Of a DNA stretch of 64,000 nt, positions 7,703 through 16,372 are shown in pieces; within the stretch, counting starts at the first letter, position 1, and the number at the start of each line of letters is the position of its first letter. The translations under genes and the position numbers were made by a program. The notes beneath the pieces were generated by a model. It did not search any database and was not told the DNA's origin. It worked only from the letters and a program-made list of their open reading frames with translations. Location: assembly GCF_000092045.1 (NCBI RefSeq), contig NC_007765.1:248001-312000 (forward strand), written 5' to 3'. This DNA comes from Rhizobium etli CFN 42. Its GTDB lineage: Bacteria; Pseudomonadota; Alphaproteobacteria; Rhizobiales; Rhizobiaceae.

Positions 7703-8278
7703 CTAGTCCATTACTGGTTCGCCGAGCGTATGCATCAGCCGGTTCGCCCAGCCGAATATGGCGGACGACAGTACGAGGTCCAGGGCTTCAAGCTCGGAAA
7801 GACCGACGTCCGTCAGCGCCTGCGCGTCAGCTTGCGTTGCTTCCGGCGGCGTCGTCGACAGATGTGCGGAGAAATCGAAGATGGCTTGAAGGTGCTCATC
7901 GAGTTCGGCGTCGAGCCCATCGGCGAAAATGGCGTCGATCACGTCAGCCCGCTTGGTATGGCTGATGAAGCGGGAGGCATGCACGGCGGCGCAGTAGACG
8001 CAGCGATTGACCACGGAAGCAGCAGTGGCGCCTAGTTCGCGTTCTCCCGGAGAAAGCCCGTCCTTCCCGTACATAATCAGGTTGAACAGGGGTGAGCGGA
8101 CGGCGAGGGATTCCGGGTCATGCGCAAGCGTCAGGACGTAGGGGGAGATGCCCTTGTTGGAGGGCGTGACCTGCATTGCCTCCCGCTGCTCGGAGGTCGC
8201 AGTTTCAAGATCGACTGGAATGACATAAGGCTGCCAGCGCGGAACCTGAGTGGTGAAGGTATGGACGACTTCGCTCAT
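7703..8278 (-). CDS. peroxidase-related AhpD/CMD-fold protein
   Basis: A 191-residue carboxymuconolactone-decarboxylase-fold protein of the peroxidase-related class. The catalytic signature is complete: ELGATAASVVNRCVYCAAVH with C93, C96 and H100, as in AhpD, where the CxxC pair reduces peroxide or a thiol partner. Its ATG overlaps the stop of the preceding CMD gene (ATGA at 8275-8278), so the two are translationally coupled. I recall this pair as the Avi_7169/Avi_7170 families, usually found beside flavin enzymes and ABC importers, as here. The substrate is unknown. Confidence 0.85.
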   Translation of the reverse strand: MSEVVHTFTTQVPRWQPYVIPVDLETATSEQREAMQVTPSNKGISPYVLTLAHDPESLAVRSPLFNLIMYGKDGLSPGERELGATAASVVNRCVYCAAVHASRFISHTKRADVIDAIFADGLDAELDEHLQAIFDFSAHLSTTPPEATQADAQALTDVGLSELEALDLVLSSAIFGWANRLMHTLGEPVMD

Positions 8279-8757
8279 TGTCTTCCTCCGATCAGCGCCA
8301 GCCCTGCAATGACGCGAGCCTGATAATTTACGAAGGCCGCAAGCTCCGACAGCCGGACGATGTCGGCGTCGGTCATTCCCGCACTGCGCAATCGTTCTAT
8401 GTGGTCGCGGGTCGCTTCCCGCGGCGCCACCGTCAGTCGGTCCGCATGGCGGACGATCTCTGCGATGCGCTCATCGGTTGCGCTAGTACCTGGCGTGGCG
8501 AGCGGCGCTGTCGATGTCTCGGCGGCACGTTTTACCAGTTCGTCGTAGTGCTTCGCCAGTTTTTCATTGTGGTTATGACGGGCCATACGGGCGGCAAGCG
8601 CCGCCCTGAGGCCATGCGACAGGCCACCGGGATCACGCGGAAGGAGGACTGCGTCGTGGGCGGCTTCGCTGAGACGCAGGATCTCCGCGCGCTTTTCCAT
8701 GGCCTCGGCAAGGGCCGAGCCGGGTCTGACGGCGGTAAGAGTTTCGATAAGCGTCAA
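8275..8757 (-). CDS. CMD-domain protein lacking the CxxC pair
   Basis: A 160-residue helical protein with carboxymuconolactone-decarboxylase-like features (GLSHGLRAALAARMARHN in the middle, MTDADIVRLSELAAFVNYQARV near the end) but without any CxxC. It starts at a TTG (8757) with a strong AAGGAG six bases upstream, and its stop overlaps the downstream peroxidase-related gene. It probably forms a mixed complex or relay with that CxxC-bearing partner; this is inferred from the coupling. Divergent from the LysR gene across a 157-base region containing a perfect inverted repeat. Confidence 0.75.
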   Translation of the reverse strand: MTLIETLTAVRPGSALAEAMEKRAEILRLSEAAHDAVLLPRDPGGLSHGLRAALAARMARHNHNEKLAKHYDELVKRAAETSTAPLATPGTSATDERIAEIVRHADRLTVAPREATRDHIERLRSAGMTDADIVRLSELAAFVNYQARVIAGLALIGGRQ

Positions 8758-8821
8758 GGCAGGCTCCTTTGCATCTCGCGGGAGAGTATTAGATAGGTGA
8801 AAAGTTCATTATGTCAAAATA

Positions 8822-8844
8822 GCATTGAGGCTTGCAATCAATGC
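8822..8844. promoter_or_regulatory. candidate LysR-type operator (inverted repeat)
   Basis: GCATTGA-N9-TCAATGC is a perfect 7-base inverted repeat, and it contains the nested ATTG-N7-CAAT that matches the T-N11-A LysR box. It lies between the divergent CMD pair (start 8757) and the lysR gene (start 8915), where a LysR activator would bind. Confidence 0.55.
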
Positions 8845-8914
8845 GAAATAATAATCTACTATCCGCTCAAGTTATGGAAGGCTCATGCTTCCAAAGCATG
8901 GATGGGGGTGGTTC

Positions 8915-9913
8915 ATGTTGCATATGAATAAAAACCCGATCGACATCCGGCAGCTCGAAGCCTTTGCGGCAGTGATGTCGGCTGGCAGCGTCACCGGTGC
9001 AGCCCGGCTGCTCGGCCGTTCGCAGCCGGCCGTGACCCGGCAGATCCAGGATCTGGAGGCCGATCTGGGCTATGCGCTCCTCCACCGAAGCGGTCCGCGC
9101 ATCCAGCCGACGTCGCGCGGTTTACGCTTCCATGCCGAGGTCGAACGTCATCTCGCCAGCCTGACGCACATCCGCGAACGGGCCGAGGCAATCGGTCTCG
9201 ACGAGCCCGCGACCCTGACCATCGCCGCAACGCCATCCCTTGCTGCAGGAATCCTGCCGCAGGCTTTGGCGGCCCTCTCGCCCGGCCTGATCCCGCGTCA
9301 TCTCCACGTCCAGGCGCTCGCCGCCGAAAACGTCGTGCAGGCGGTTCTCGCCCGGTCGGCCGATCTTGGCATATCAAGCCTGCCGCTCGAACATCCCGGT
9401 CTCGACATCCACTGGATCGCGGAAGCACCGTGCGTGATCGCCATCGGCGCCGACGATCCTCTCGCTGCGAATGACGTCGTTCGCCTGGCCGATCTCGCGG
9501 AGCATCGCATCATCACGCTCGCAAACCCCTATCGGCTTCGTCATCGCGTCGACGAGGCGATGGAACGGGCAGGGGTGGCGCCGGATCGCATCATCGACGT
9601 CAACGCCTCGCTGACTGCCCTCTCGTTGGTGCGCGCAGGACTTGGCATTGCCATCGTCGAGCCGGCGACCGTCTGCGGCGTGCCCCTCGATGGCATCGTC
9701 ATGCGCGCGCTCGACCAGGCCATCCCGTTCCTGTTCGGTGCGATCTCCGCGGCGGCGTTGCCGCTCGCGCCGACAGTCGCCGCCGCAATCGATGCCGCGC
9801 GGACGGAAGCGCTGAAGATGCCCGGCTGCCGCCTGCTGGAGGCAAATGGTATCGAAACCTTGGCGGACACGGTTTACGGGCAGGCGGCAATTCCCGAAGG
9901 AGCGCCTGCATGA
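8915..9913 (+). CDS. LysR-family transcriptional regulator
   Basis: A 332-residue LysR protein: N-terminal HTH (IDIRQLEAFAAVMSAGSVTG and AARLLGRSQPAVTRQIQDLE) followed by a substrate-binding domain (LTIAATPSLAAGILPQAL onward). ATG at 8915 has GGGGG six bases before it; ATG at 8924 is an alternative and an in-frame ATG at 8885 lies too far upstream. Its last bases overlap the start of the flavoprotein monooxygenase gene, so regulator, monooxygenase and ABC importer appear to be one operon, with the CMD pair divergent. It probably responds to the imported substrate or a derivative. Confidence 0.85.
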   Translation: MLHMNKNPIDIRQLEAFAAVMSAGSVTGAARLLGRSQPAVTRQIQDLEADLGYALLHRSGPRIQPTSRGLRFHAEVERHLASLTHIRERAEAIGLDEPATLTIAATPSLAAGILPQALAALSPGLIPRHLHVQALAAENVVQAVLARSADLGISSLPLEHPGLDIHWIAEAPCVIAIGADDPLAANDVVRLADLAEHRIITLANPYRLRHRVDEAMERAGVAPDRIIDVNASLTALSLVRAGLGIAIVEPATVCGVPLDGIVMRALDQAIPFLFGAISAAALPLAPTVAAAIDAARTEALKMPGCRLLEANGIETLADTVYGQAAIPEGAPA

Positions 9914-11385
9914 GCGAGCTTGCCACACATCCTGACAATCTTGACGCCCTCGAAGCGCGTCTGCGTCAGGACCTCGCCTGGCTGGAGCTGCCTGCCAAGG
10001 CTTGGGTTCCCGCCCGTGAAGTCGATGGCCAGCCCGTCACCGACGTCGTCATCATCGGCGGCGGCATGGCGGGTCTCGTTGCCTCCGGAATGCTGAAGCG
10101 TCTCGGCGTTGCCAACCATGTCGTCCTCGACAAGGCAATTGCTGGCCGCGAAGGTCCGTGGGCCACCTTCGCCCGGATGCGTACGCTTCGTTCGCCAAAA
10201 CAGCTTACCGGCCCTGCCATGGGCCTGCCAGCGCTGACCTTTCGGGCCTATTACGAAGCGCGCTTCGGCCGTGATGCGTGGGACGCGCTCGAGCGTGCGC
10301 CGCGCGAGACGTGGATGGAATATCTGATCTGGTATCGAAAGGTGCTGGAGCTGCCGGTGCGCAACGGCGTGACGGTCGATGCGATCCTCCCGCGCGAGGA
10401 CGGCATGCTCGACCTCCTCTGCAGCCAGGGCGACGCCAAGGAAACGGTTATCTGCCGCCACGTCGTGTTGGCAACCGGGCGCGACGGCCTCGGTGGCCCC
10501 TACGTGCCCGACATCGCCGAACATATCGACAGAAAATTCTGGGCGCACACCGCCGACGAGATCGATTTTGGGGCGCTCCGCGGCAAGCGGGTTGGCGTGA
10601 TCGGCGCCGGCGCCTCGGCGATGGACAACGCGGCGTCCGCGCTCGAAGCCGGAGCCGCCCGTCTCGATATGTTCGTCCGCCGGAAGGCGCTGCCGCGGAT
10701 CAACAAGTTCACCGGCATCGGCAGCCAAGGGGTCGTGCATGGATTTGCAGGCCTTCCCGACGAGTGGAAGTGGCGCTTCCTGAACTATGCCATGGGCCAG
10801 CAGACGCCGCCGCCACGCCCGAGCGTGCTGCGCGTCAGTTCATTCGAGCAGGCTCACCTTCATCTCGAAAGCCCAATCGGCGGGCTGCGCCAGGAAGACG
10901 ACCATGTCGTTGTGACCACCCGTCGCGCAAGCTACCCGGTCGACTTCCTGATCTTCGGCACGGGCTTCAAGATCGACCTGAGCAATCGGCCGGAACTGGC
11001 CGCTTTGGAACCATGCATCCGTTTCTGGCGAGACCGCTTTCCGACGCCGGCCGGGATGGCGAATGCGGAACTTGAAGGTTCGCCCGATCTCGGAGAGGCT
11101 TTCGAATTTCGTGAGCGGGAACCGGGCTCGTGCCCGGCTCTGGCGAAGATCCATTGCTTCAATTTCCCGGCGACGCTCAGCCACGGCAAGCTCACAGGTG
11201 ACATTCCCGCAATCAGCGAGGGCGCGGACCGCCTGGCGCGCGGCATCGTCAGATCGCTCTTCGTTGCCGACCGTGAAAGGCACTTCGCAAACCTGCAGGC
11301 CTTCGACACGCCGGAACTTCTCGGAGACGAATGGGCCGATGACAATACCGAAGCGCTTCCCGAACTATCTTCCGAAAGGACCTGA
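9910..11385 (+). CDS. FAD/NAD(P)-dependent flavoprotein monooxygenase
   Basis: A 491-residue flavoprotein with two Rossmann motifs: VVIIGGGMAGL (residues 46-56, FAD) and VGVIGAGASAMDN (228-240, NAD(P)H), and the ATG/GTG-type motif FGTGFKID late in the chain. This is the group-B monooxygenase layout (FMO/BVMO relatives). ATGA overlap with lysR at 9910. Nine bases downstream an amino-acid-type ABC importer begins, so the likely substrate is a small amino-acid-like or organosulfur compound brought in by that system. Reaction (S- or N-oxygenation versus Baeyer-Villiger) cannot be decided from sequence. Confidence 0.8.
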   Translation: MSELATHPDNLDALEARLRQDLAWLELPAKAWVPAREVDGQPVTDVVIIGGGMAGLVASGMLKRLGVANHVVLDKAIAGREGPWATFARMRTLRSPKQLTGPAMGLPALTFRAYYEARFGRDAWDALERAPRETWMEYLIWYRKVLELPVRNGVTVDAILPREDGMLDLLCSQGDAKETVICRHVVLATGRDGLGGPYVPDIAEHIDRKFWAHTADEIDFGALRGKRVGVIGAGASAMDNAASALEAGAARLDMFVRRKALPRINKFTGIGSQGVVHGFAGLPDEWKWRFLNYAMGQQTPPPRPSVLRVSSFEQAHLHLESPIGGLRQEDDHVVVTTRRASYPVDFLIFGTGFKIDLSNRPELAALEPCIRFWRDRFPTPAGMANAELEGSPDLGEAFEFREREPGSCPALAKIHCFNFPATLSHGKLTGDIPAISEGADRLARGIVRSLFVADRERHFANLQAFDTPELLGDEWADDNTEALPELSSERT

Positions 11386-11393
11386 GACCCGCA

Positions 11394-12134
11394 ATGCTTG
11401 AGATCAAGAACCTGAAGCTGTCTTACGGTCGCACCCAGATCCTGAATGGCGTCGATCTCTCGGTGAAACGAGGTGACGTGGTTTCGATCATCGGTCCCAG
11501 CGGAACCGGCAAGACGACGCTGTTGAAGTGCATCAACCACCTTGCGAAGCCGGTATCCGGAACGATTGCCCTTGACGATATCAGGATGGACTTCGCGCGG
11601 CCGGACAAGGCTGCCGTTCGGGCGATCCGTCTGCGCACCGCGATGGTGTTCCAGCAGTTCAACGTCTTCAAGAACATGACGGTCATCCAGAACGTCATGG
11701 ATCCGCTGGTGGTCGTACAGGGCAAGGCGAGGGACGAAGCCCGCGCCATCGCGCTGCAGGAGCTCGAGCGGGTAGGGCTTTCAGACAAACTCGACAACTA
11801 TCCGTCGCAGCTTTCCGGCGGCCAGCTCCAGAGAACGGGCATCGCCAGAGCGCTCGCGGTCAAACCGGACGTGATGTTGTTCGACGAGCCGACCTCGTCG
11901 CTCGATCCCGAACTCGTAAACGAGGTCCTCAAGGTGATCAAGGATGTCACCACCTCGGGCATCACCTCGCTTCTCGTCACGCACGAGATGCAGTTCGCCA
12001 AGAACATTTCAAACCGCATCGTCTTCATGGACCGGGGTGTCGTCGCAGCCGACGGCAGTCCGTCTGAAATCTTCGATTCGCCTTCCAACCCGCGCCTCGC
12101 CCAGTTTCTCAATTCCGAACGCGCGATCCAGTAA
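11394..12134 (+). CDS. amino-acid-type ABC transporter ATP-binding protein
   Basis: A 246-residue GlnQ/HisP-like ATPase: Walker A GPSGTGKTT, Q-loop in AMVFQQFNVF, signature LSGGQLQRTGIARAL, Walker B VMLFDEPTSSLDPE and switch His in LLVTHEM. It energises import through the two permeases downstream. Part of the operon lysR-monooxygenase-ATPase-binding protein-permease-permease with short spacers. Confidence 0.9.
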   Translation: MLEIKNLKLSYGRTQILNGVDLSVKRGDVVSIIGPSGTGKTTLLKCINHLAKPVSGTIALDDIRMDFARPDKAAVRAIRLRTAMVFQQFNVFKNMTVIQNVMDPLVVVQGKARDEARAIALQELERVGLSDKLDNYPSQLSGGQLQRTGIARALAVKPDVMLFDEPTSSLDPELVNEVLKVIKDVTTSGITSLLVTHEMQFAKNISNRIVFMDRGVVAADGSPSEIFDSPSNPRLAQFLNSERAIQ

Positions 12135-12149
12135 GAAAGGATGCCTGAA

Positions 12150-12968
12150 ATGACTTCCATGAGTTCAATCTCGCGCCGTGGTCTCGGTCTCGCCGTAGCA
12201 GGCGTCGCGATCGCGTTCGCAACCGCCTCCTTCGCCGAAGATGTTCGGACGATCAAGATCGCCACCGCGGCGGAATCCAAGCCCCTCTCCTGGGGCGCGA
12301 TCGGCGTCGAACCGCAGGGCTACGAGCCCGACGTCCTGAAGGCGATCAACGCCAAGCTGCCGCAGTACAAGTTCGTGATGGAAGGCGCTGCCGATATCGC
12401 CCAGGAGACGGGTCTTGCGACCGGCAAATACGATATCGCTACCGGCGGCTACTACCGTGCGCCCGCCCGCGAGAAGCAGTTCCTCATTCCGGAAGCGCCG
12501 ATCGGCGCCAGCCTGATCAAGATCTACAGCCGCAAGGACAGCGGCATCAAAGAGATGAAGGATCTCGTCGGTAAGAAGATCGTGCCGGTGACGGCCGGCG
12601 GTGGCATCTACAAGTTCGCGACCGCATGGCAGGAACAGAACCCCGACTACAAGATCGAGATCACCGCTTCGAGCGCCGGCATTCCCTATCCGGATCGCCT
12701 GAAGGAGGTCGAGAACGGCAAGTATGATGCGCTCGTCCTGCCATCGAATCTCGGCGAGCAGACGGTGATCGACCAGCAGAAGCTGAACGTCCAGGCAAGT
12801 GAGCCGGTCGCGATCAACAACACCTTCGTGCTCATCCACCGCTCGGAAGAAAACAAGGCGCTCGCCGACGGCATCGACAAGGCTTTGAAGGAGCTCAAGG
12901 CCGACGGCACACTCGCCAAGCTCTCGCAGAAATGGTTCGGCGAGGACATCACCACCTACATGAAGTAA
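12150..12968 (+). CDS. ABC transporter family-3 substrate-binding protein
   Basis: A 272-residue periplasmic binding protein of the amino-acid (SBP family 3) type. The N-terminus MTSMSSISRRGLGLAVAGVA, followed by FATASFAED, is a signal peptide with an SRRG motif resembling a weak Tat signal. ATG at 12150 has AAAGG nine bases upstream; ATG at 12141 abuts that site and is less likely. The mature part begins with DVRTIKIATAAES and ends KWFGEDITTYMK. It lacks an obvious classic amino-acid carboxylate Arg motif I can name, so the ligand stays open. Operon neighbours suggest it delivers the substrate of the monooxygenase. Confidence 0.85.
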   Translation: MTSMSSISRRGLGLAVAGVAIAFATASFAEDVRTIKIATAAESKPLSWGAIGVEPQGYEPDVLKAINAKLPQYKFVMEGAADIAQETGLATGKYDIATGGYYRAPAREKQFLIPEAPIGASLIKIYSRKDSGIKEMKDLVGKKIVPVTAGGGIYKFATAWQEQNPDYKIEITASSAGIPYPDRLKEVENGKYDALVLPSNLGEQTVIDQQKLNVQASEPVAINNTFVLIHRSEENKALADGIDKALKELKADGTLAKLSQKWFGEDITTYMK

Positions 12969-13020
12969 CGGCTTCGAAGCCGGCGACCAGGCCACTGACT
13001 GACAGAAGGAGTGTTCCCAA

Positions 13021-13728
13021 GTGGACCTATCCATCATGATCCCGGAGCTGCTCTCGGCGCTGCCTCTGACGCTTGCGATCACGTTCACGGCGATGATCGC
13101 CGGCTTCGTGCTGGCCTTGATTACGACGACGTTCCGCGTGCGCAGGATTGCAGTGATCAGCCAGCTGGCCGACCTCTATGTGTCCTACGCGCGGAGCGTT
13201 CCTGTGGTTCTGCAGCTGTTCGTGGCCTTTTATGGTCTTCCGGTGCTTGTCGGCCTTTTCGGCATCGACGACTTCGTCTCGCCGACGATCGCTGCCATCC
13301 TGGGCCTCAGCCTCTATCACGGCGGCTATCTGTCGGAAGTCATGCGTCCGGCCTTTCTTGCCGTCGAGCGCGGGCAGCATGACGCGGCCGACAGCCTCGG
13401 TTATACGTTCCGACAGAAGCTGGTGCGCGTCGTCGCGCCGCAGGCGGTGCATATTGCGCTTCCCGGCTACGGAAACTCGATCATCTACCTCATCCATAAC
13501 GTGGCCCTGGTCATGTACATCGGCGCGGCCGACGTGATGGCGACCGCCCACCTCGTCATGGAGCGAGACTACAACCAGTATCAGTTCGAAACCTACCTCG
13601 TATTGGCGGTGCTCTATTCGGTCCTCTGTCTGGCCGCCTGGCTGATCGTCCGTTTCTTCGAGCTTCGTTCCGCGAAGTTCGCTCCGAGTGCTGCGCCCGC
13701 CCGGCCCGCGCTGATGGCAAGCGTCTGA
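13021..13728 (+). CDS. amino-acid-type ABC transporter permease 1
   Basis: A 235-residue permease of the HisMQ type with five or so hydrophobic helices and the cytoplasmic EAA-like loop (HDAADSLGYTFRQKLVRVVA followed by PQAVHIALP). The start is a GTG at 13021 with AAGGAG about nine bases upstream; the next in-frame ATG (13036) would trim conserved residues. Paired with the permease that follows 19 bases later. Confidence 0.85.
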   Translation: MDLSIMIPELLSALPLTLAITFTAMIAGFVLALITTTFRVRRIAVISQLADLYVSYARSVPVVLQLFVAFYGLPVLVGLFGIDDFVSPTIAAILGLSLYHGGYLSEVMRPAFLAVERGQHDAADSLGYTFRQKLVRVVAPQAVHIALPGYGNSIIYLIHNVALVMYIGAADVMATAHLVMERDYNQYQFETYLVLAVLYSVLCLAAWLIVRFFELRSAKFAPSAAPARPALMASV

Positions 13729-13747
13729 TCCAAGGAAGGAGCACACC

Positions 13748-14440
13748 ATGTTCGATATCGAAGTTCTTCTTCCCGACCTCCGGGACATCCTGGGCGCAGT
13801 GCCCCTGACGCTTGCCATGGCGCTCGCAATCTTCGTGCTTTCGACGATCATCGGCAGCCTCTTCGCCATGGTCGAGTACCGTCGGGTCCCCGTCCTTCGC
13901 CAGCTCGTCGTCGCCTACAAGGTGGCGTTCAAGGGGGTCCCGATGGTGGTGGTGATCTTCCTTGCCTATTATGGACTTCCGTCGGCGCTGCAGTTCCTGA
14001 CGTCGCTCGTCGGTGTGGAGTACAATGGTCACTCGACGCCGAACTGGGTGACGCTCATCGTCGCCCTGACGGCCTGTGTCGCGGCCTTCCAGGCGGAGGT
14101 GGTCAAGGGCGCGCTGAACTCGTTCGACACGGGGCAGGCGGACGCCGCCTATTCGCTCGGCTACAAGAAGAGGCAGCTCTTCCGCCGGGTCATGCTGCCG
14201 CAGGTCATCGTCGCGGCAATCCCGGATCTCGCCAACTCCTTCATGGTGATCATGAAGGCGCTGTCGCTAGGCTTCGCTATCGAAGTAGTCGACATCTTCG
14301 CACAGTCGCAGCTGACCGCGGCGCTGAACTTCTACTATCTCGAAGCCTTCCTGGTCGCGGTGGTGATCTACATGGTGATCGCCTATGCCGTGACCCAAAT
14401 CGCCGACAGAACGGAGCGAGCTCTCAGAGTACGGACCTGA
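13748..14440 (+). CDS. amino-acid-type ABC transporter permease 2
   Basis: A 230-residue HisMQ-type permease, start ATG 13748 with AAGGAG upstream. The EAA loop reads QADAAYSLGYKKRQLFRRVM. Last gene of the importer operon; it ends 58 bases before the convergent MFS gene and I see no clear hairpin terminator between them. Confidence 0.85.
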   Translation: MFDIEVLLPDLRDILGAVPLTLAMALAIFVLSTIIGSLFAMVEYRRVPVLRQLVVAYKVAFKGVPMVVVIFLAYYGLPSALQFLTSLVGVEYNGHSTPNWVTLIVALTACVAAFQAEVVKGALNSFDTGQADAAYSLGYKKRQLFRRVMLPQVIVAAIPDLANSFMVIMKALSLGFAIEVVDIFAQSQLTAALNFYYLEAFLVAVVIYMVIAYAVTQIADRTERALRVRT

Positions 14441-14498
14441 TGGGGCATGCGCCGCTGCAGCGGACGATGTACTTCCCACCCGCGGTAGGCAGTGCACC

Positions 14499-15704
14499 TC
14501 AGGATTCCTCAGGCGGCTTGAGGTGACGGAACTGCAGCAACAACAGGAGGTCGTATATGATCTTTAGGCCGGCACAGATGACAAGGGGCCAAGCCCGATA
14601 AGAGGCGGCGAAAAGAGCACCGGCCAGCGCAGGGCTGGCCGCCGATGCGAGGCTGCGCGGCACGGATGTGAAGCTAGCGGCAGCGGCTCGCTCTGCCTCG
14701 GTGACAACCGCCATCACGTAGGAAGAACGGGTTGGCACGTCCATCTGCGAAAGCGCCGCCCGAACCAGCAGCAAGGCAAGCACCAACGGCAAGGTGGGTG
14801 CGAATGCGGCAAGGCCGAGAGCTATGCTTGATGGAATGTGGGTGAACACCATGGTGTTCACGAGTCCAATTTGCTTCGATAGCCGGGCGGCGACAGGAAA
14901 CGAAAACGCCGACAGCACGCCCGTCCAGAAGAAAAACACCCCAGCTTCGGACAGCGAAAGATCGAATCGTTCGAACAGCCACAGCGCGAGCAAGGATTGG
15001 ACAACGAAACCTCCAGCGAAGGCATCGAGACTGAAGAGGGCTGCGAGCTTCAGGACGATGGCGCGCGAAGGTCCGAGCGCCGCAGGCTTGTGGTCTTCGT
15101 GCGTCACCGGGCGAGGCGGTATGCGGGCATAAAGAAGGCCGCCGAGAATGCCAACGAACGCGTAGAGAACGAACATCAGCCTGATCGAACTCAGTTGCGT
15201 CATCCCGAGCCGCGTCATGACGTCAGGCAGCGCCGCAGCAAGCGCGCCGCCGGCGCTTGCGAGCGCCCCGACCAGGCTGTAGCGCGCAAACATTCTCGTT
15301 CGATCGGCGTTGGTCACCTCCCGGGCAAGGACCGCATGTTCAAGTGGCACGAAGATGCTCACGCTGCCTGCCGACGGATTGATCGTGCCGGCAAAGGCGA
15401 CGGCGAGCAGCAGCGCATAGTCGTTGATCATGGGCATGGCGACACCGGTGGCGACCATCAGGCCGACGGCTGCCAAAAGCAGGCGGCGGAGATCATGATG
15501 CGCGCCGAGAAATCCGATGATGATCGTCAAAAGTGCGGATCCGAAGAGGGATGCCGTCGCAATGAAGCCGACCTGCAGGGGCGAATATCCAAGAGCAAGG
15601 AGATAGACTGGCAACAGGATGGCCACGAAGCCGTCGCCGAAGTCTCGCAAGGAGCGCGCCGCAAAAAGCCATGTCGCCGGCTGAACGCTTCGCCCCTGTC
15701 CCAT
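14499..15704 (-). CDS. major facilitator superfamily transporter
   Basis: About 401 residues with some 11-12 hydrophobic helices, beginning WLFAARSLRDFGDGFVAILL. Typical MFS features include the loop GAHHDLRRLLL after helices 2-3 and NADRTRMFARYSLVG in the middle, with a conserved DVPTRSSYVMAVV segment late, a pattern seen in putative drug/sugar efflux MFS of rhizobia. The frame is open to 15860 but its start is uncertain: ATG at 15704 (GAGG three bases upstream) was chosen, ATG at 15719 is the alternative. The substrate is unknown. Monocistronic by context. Confidence 0.8.
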   Translation of the reverse strand: MGQGRSVQPATWLFAARSLRDFGDGFVAILLPVYLLALGYSPLQVGFIATASLFGSALLTIIIGFLGAHHDLRRLLLAAVGLMVATGVAMPMINDYALLLAVAFAGTINPSAGSVSIFVPLEHAVLAREVTNADRTRMFARYSLVGALASAGGALAAALPDVMTRLGMTQLSSIRLMFVLYAFVGILGGLLYARIPPRPVTHEDHKPAALGPSRAIVLKLAALFSLDAFAGGFVVQSLLALWLFERFDLSLSEAGVFFFWTGVLSAFSFPVAARLSKQIGLVNTMVFTHIPSSIALGLAAFAPTLPLVLALLLVRAALSQMDVPTRSSYVMAVVTEAERAAAASFTSVPRSLASAASPALAGALFAASYRAWPLVICAGLKIIYDLLLLLQFRHLKPPEES

Positions 15705-15807
15705 TGTCCTCGATCTCATCCTGCGTCGAGCCCTTGTCTCTAAAGCGCCATAGGTCCCTCGGAAGCAGAAAGGACGTTCCAGCACTCTGAAACTATGCAT
15801 CGTGCTT

Positions 15808-15831
15808 CCGAAAATCGATTCCGATTTTCGG
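15808..15831. repeat. short rhizobial palindromic repeat
   Basis: CCGAAAATCG-ATTC-CGATTTTCGG: perfect 10-base arms with a 4-base loop, just upstream of the MFS gene. The motif with its flank (GTGCTTCCG before, GGGCCGAT after) is the type of small palindrome repeated in intergenic regions of Rhizobium genomes. Only one copy is in this window. Confidence 0.7.
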
Positions 15832-15881
15832 GGCCGATCCGCTATCCATCCGCCTTTCATGCAGGGGGCGGCTGAGTGCCG

Positions 15882-16061
15882 TTATTTCCGGTAAAATTTC
15901 TGCGACGCTGCGAGCGCGCGGCCGATGTCGAAGGAAGGAAGTTGCAGGGGCGTACGGGGATCACGGAAAACCAGTCCGACGAGGTTGTCTACGATGAGGA
16001 CGAAGCCGAGCGCCAGACCGAGATAAAGCAGAGCGGCAATGAGCAGGAGCGATATTTCCAT
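15882..16061 (-). CDS. 59-residue single-pass membrane protein
   Basis: ATG at 16061 opens 59 codons ending in TAA at 15882. The first 33 residues hold one strong membrane helix (ISLLLIAALLYLGLALGFVL) followed by VDNLVGLVF, then a polar tail with RDPRTPLQLPSFDIGRALAA and a basic end (QKFYRK). The helix-plus-soluble-tail design and in-frame wobble base use look like a real gene. No family recognised. It lies 11 bases after a 19-codon open frame and 96 bases after an EcfG-like promoter motif, suggesting stress induction. Confidence 0.55.
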   Translation of the reverse strand: MEISLLLIAALLYLGLALGFVLIVDNLVGLVFRDPRTPLQLPSFDIGRALAASQKFYRK

Positions 16062-16072
16062 GGCTCACACGA

Positions 16073-16132
16073 CTACCTTGGAAGCGCGAGTTGCAGAGGC
16101 GTGATCAAGAGCATTTTGGTACGTTCGTTCAT
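16073..16132 (-). CDS. possible 19-codon leader peptide
   Basis: ATG at 16132, preceded by AGGGAAG, encodes MNERTKMLLITPLQLALPR and stops (TAG) 11 bases before the 59-residue membrane protein. It lies 25 bases from an EcfG-like promoter. Could be a translated leader or a chance frame; too short to judge by composition. Confidence 0.3.
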   Translation of the reverse strand: MNERTKMLLITPLQLALPR

Positions 16133-16156
16133 GGCTGCTTCCCTCGTGTCGCCATA

Positions 16157-16181
16157 AACAGATTTTGTATGGTCTTGTTCC
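16157..16181 (-). promoter_or_regulatory. EcfG-like promoter (GGAAC-N16-TGTT)
   Basis: On the minus strand GGAAC (16181-16177) is followed after 16 bases by TGTT (16160-16157). Alphaproteobacterial general stress promoters read GGAAC-N16/17-CGTT; one base of the -10 differs. It points at the leader and the small membrane protein. Confidence 0.45.
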
Positions 16182-16372
16182 CGCGTTGCGGGCGAAGGCT
16201 CAAAATTTTTGGAAGCGTCATAGGTTGCAGCGTCATCCGGCCCTTGTTCACCCCCCGCGCGGAAACCCGCCTGCAAGCTTCCATATAACACAACTAATTC
16301 AAACGTATGACAAAGAGAGGCCGAAGGGCGCCACGGCGACGCCCTTTCAACAATGTCATCGGTTTTCAATAT

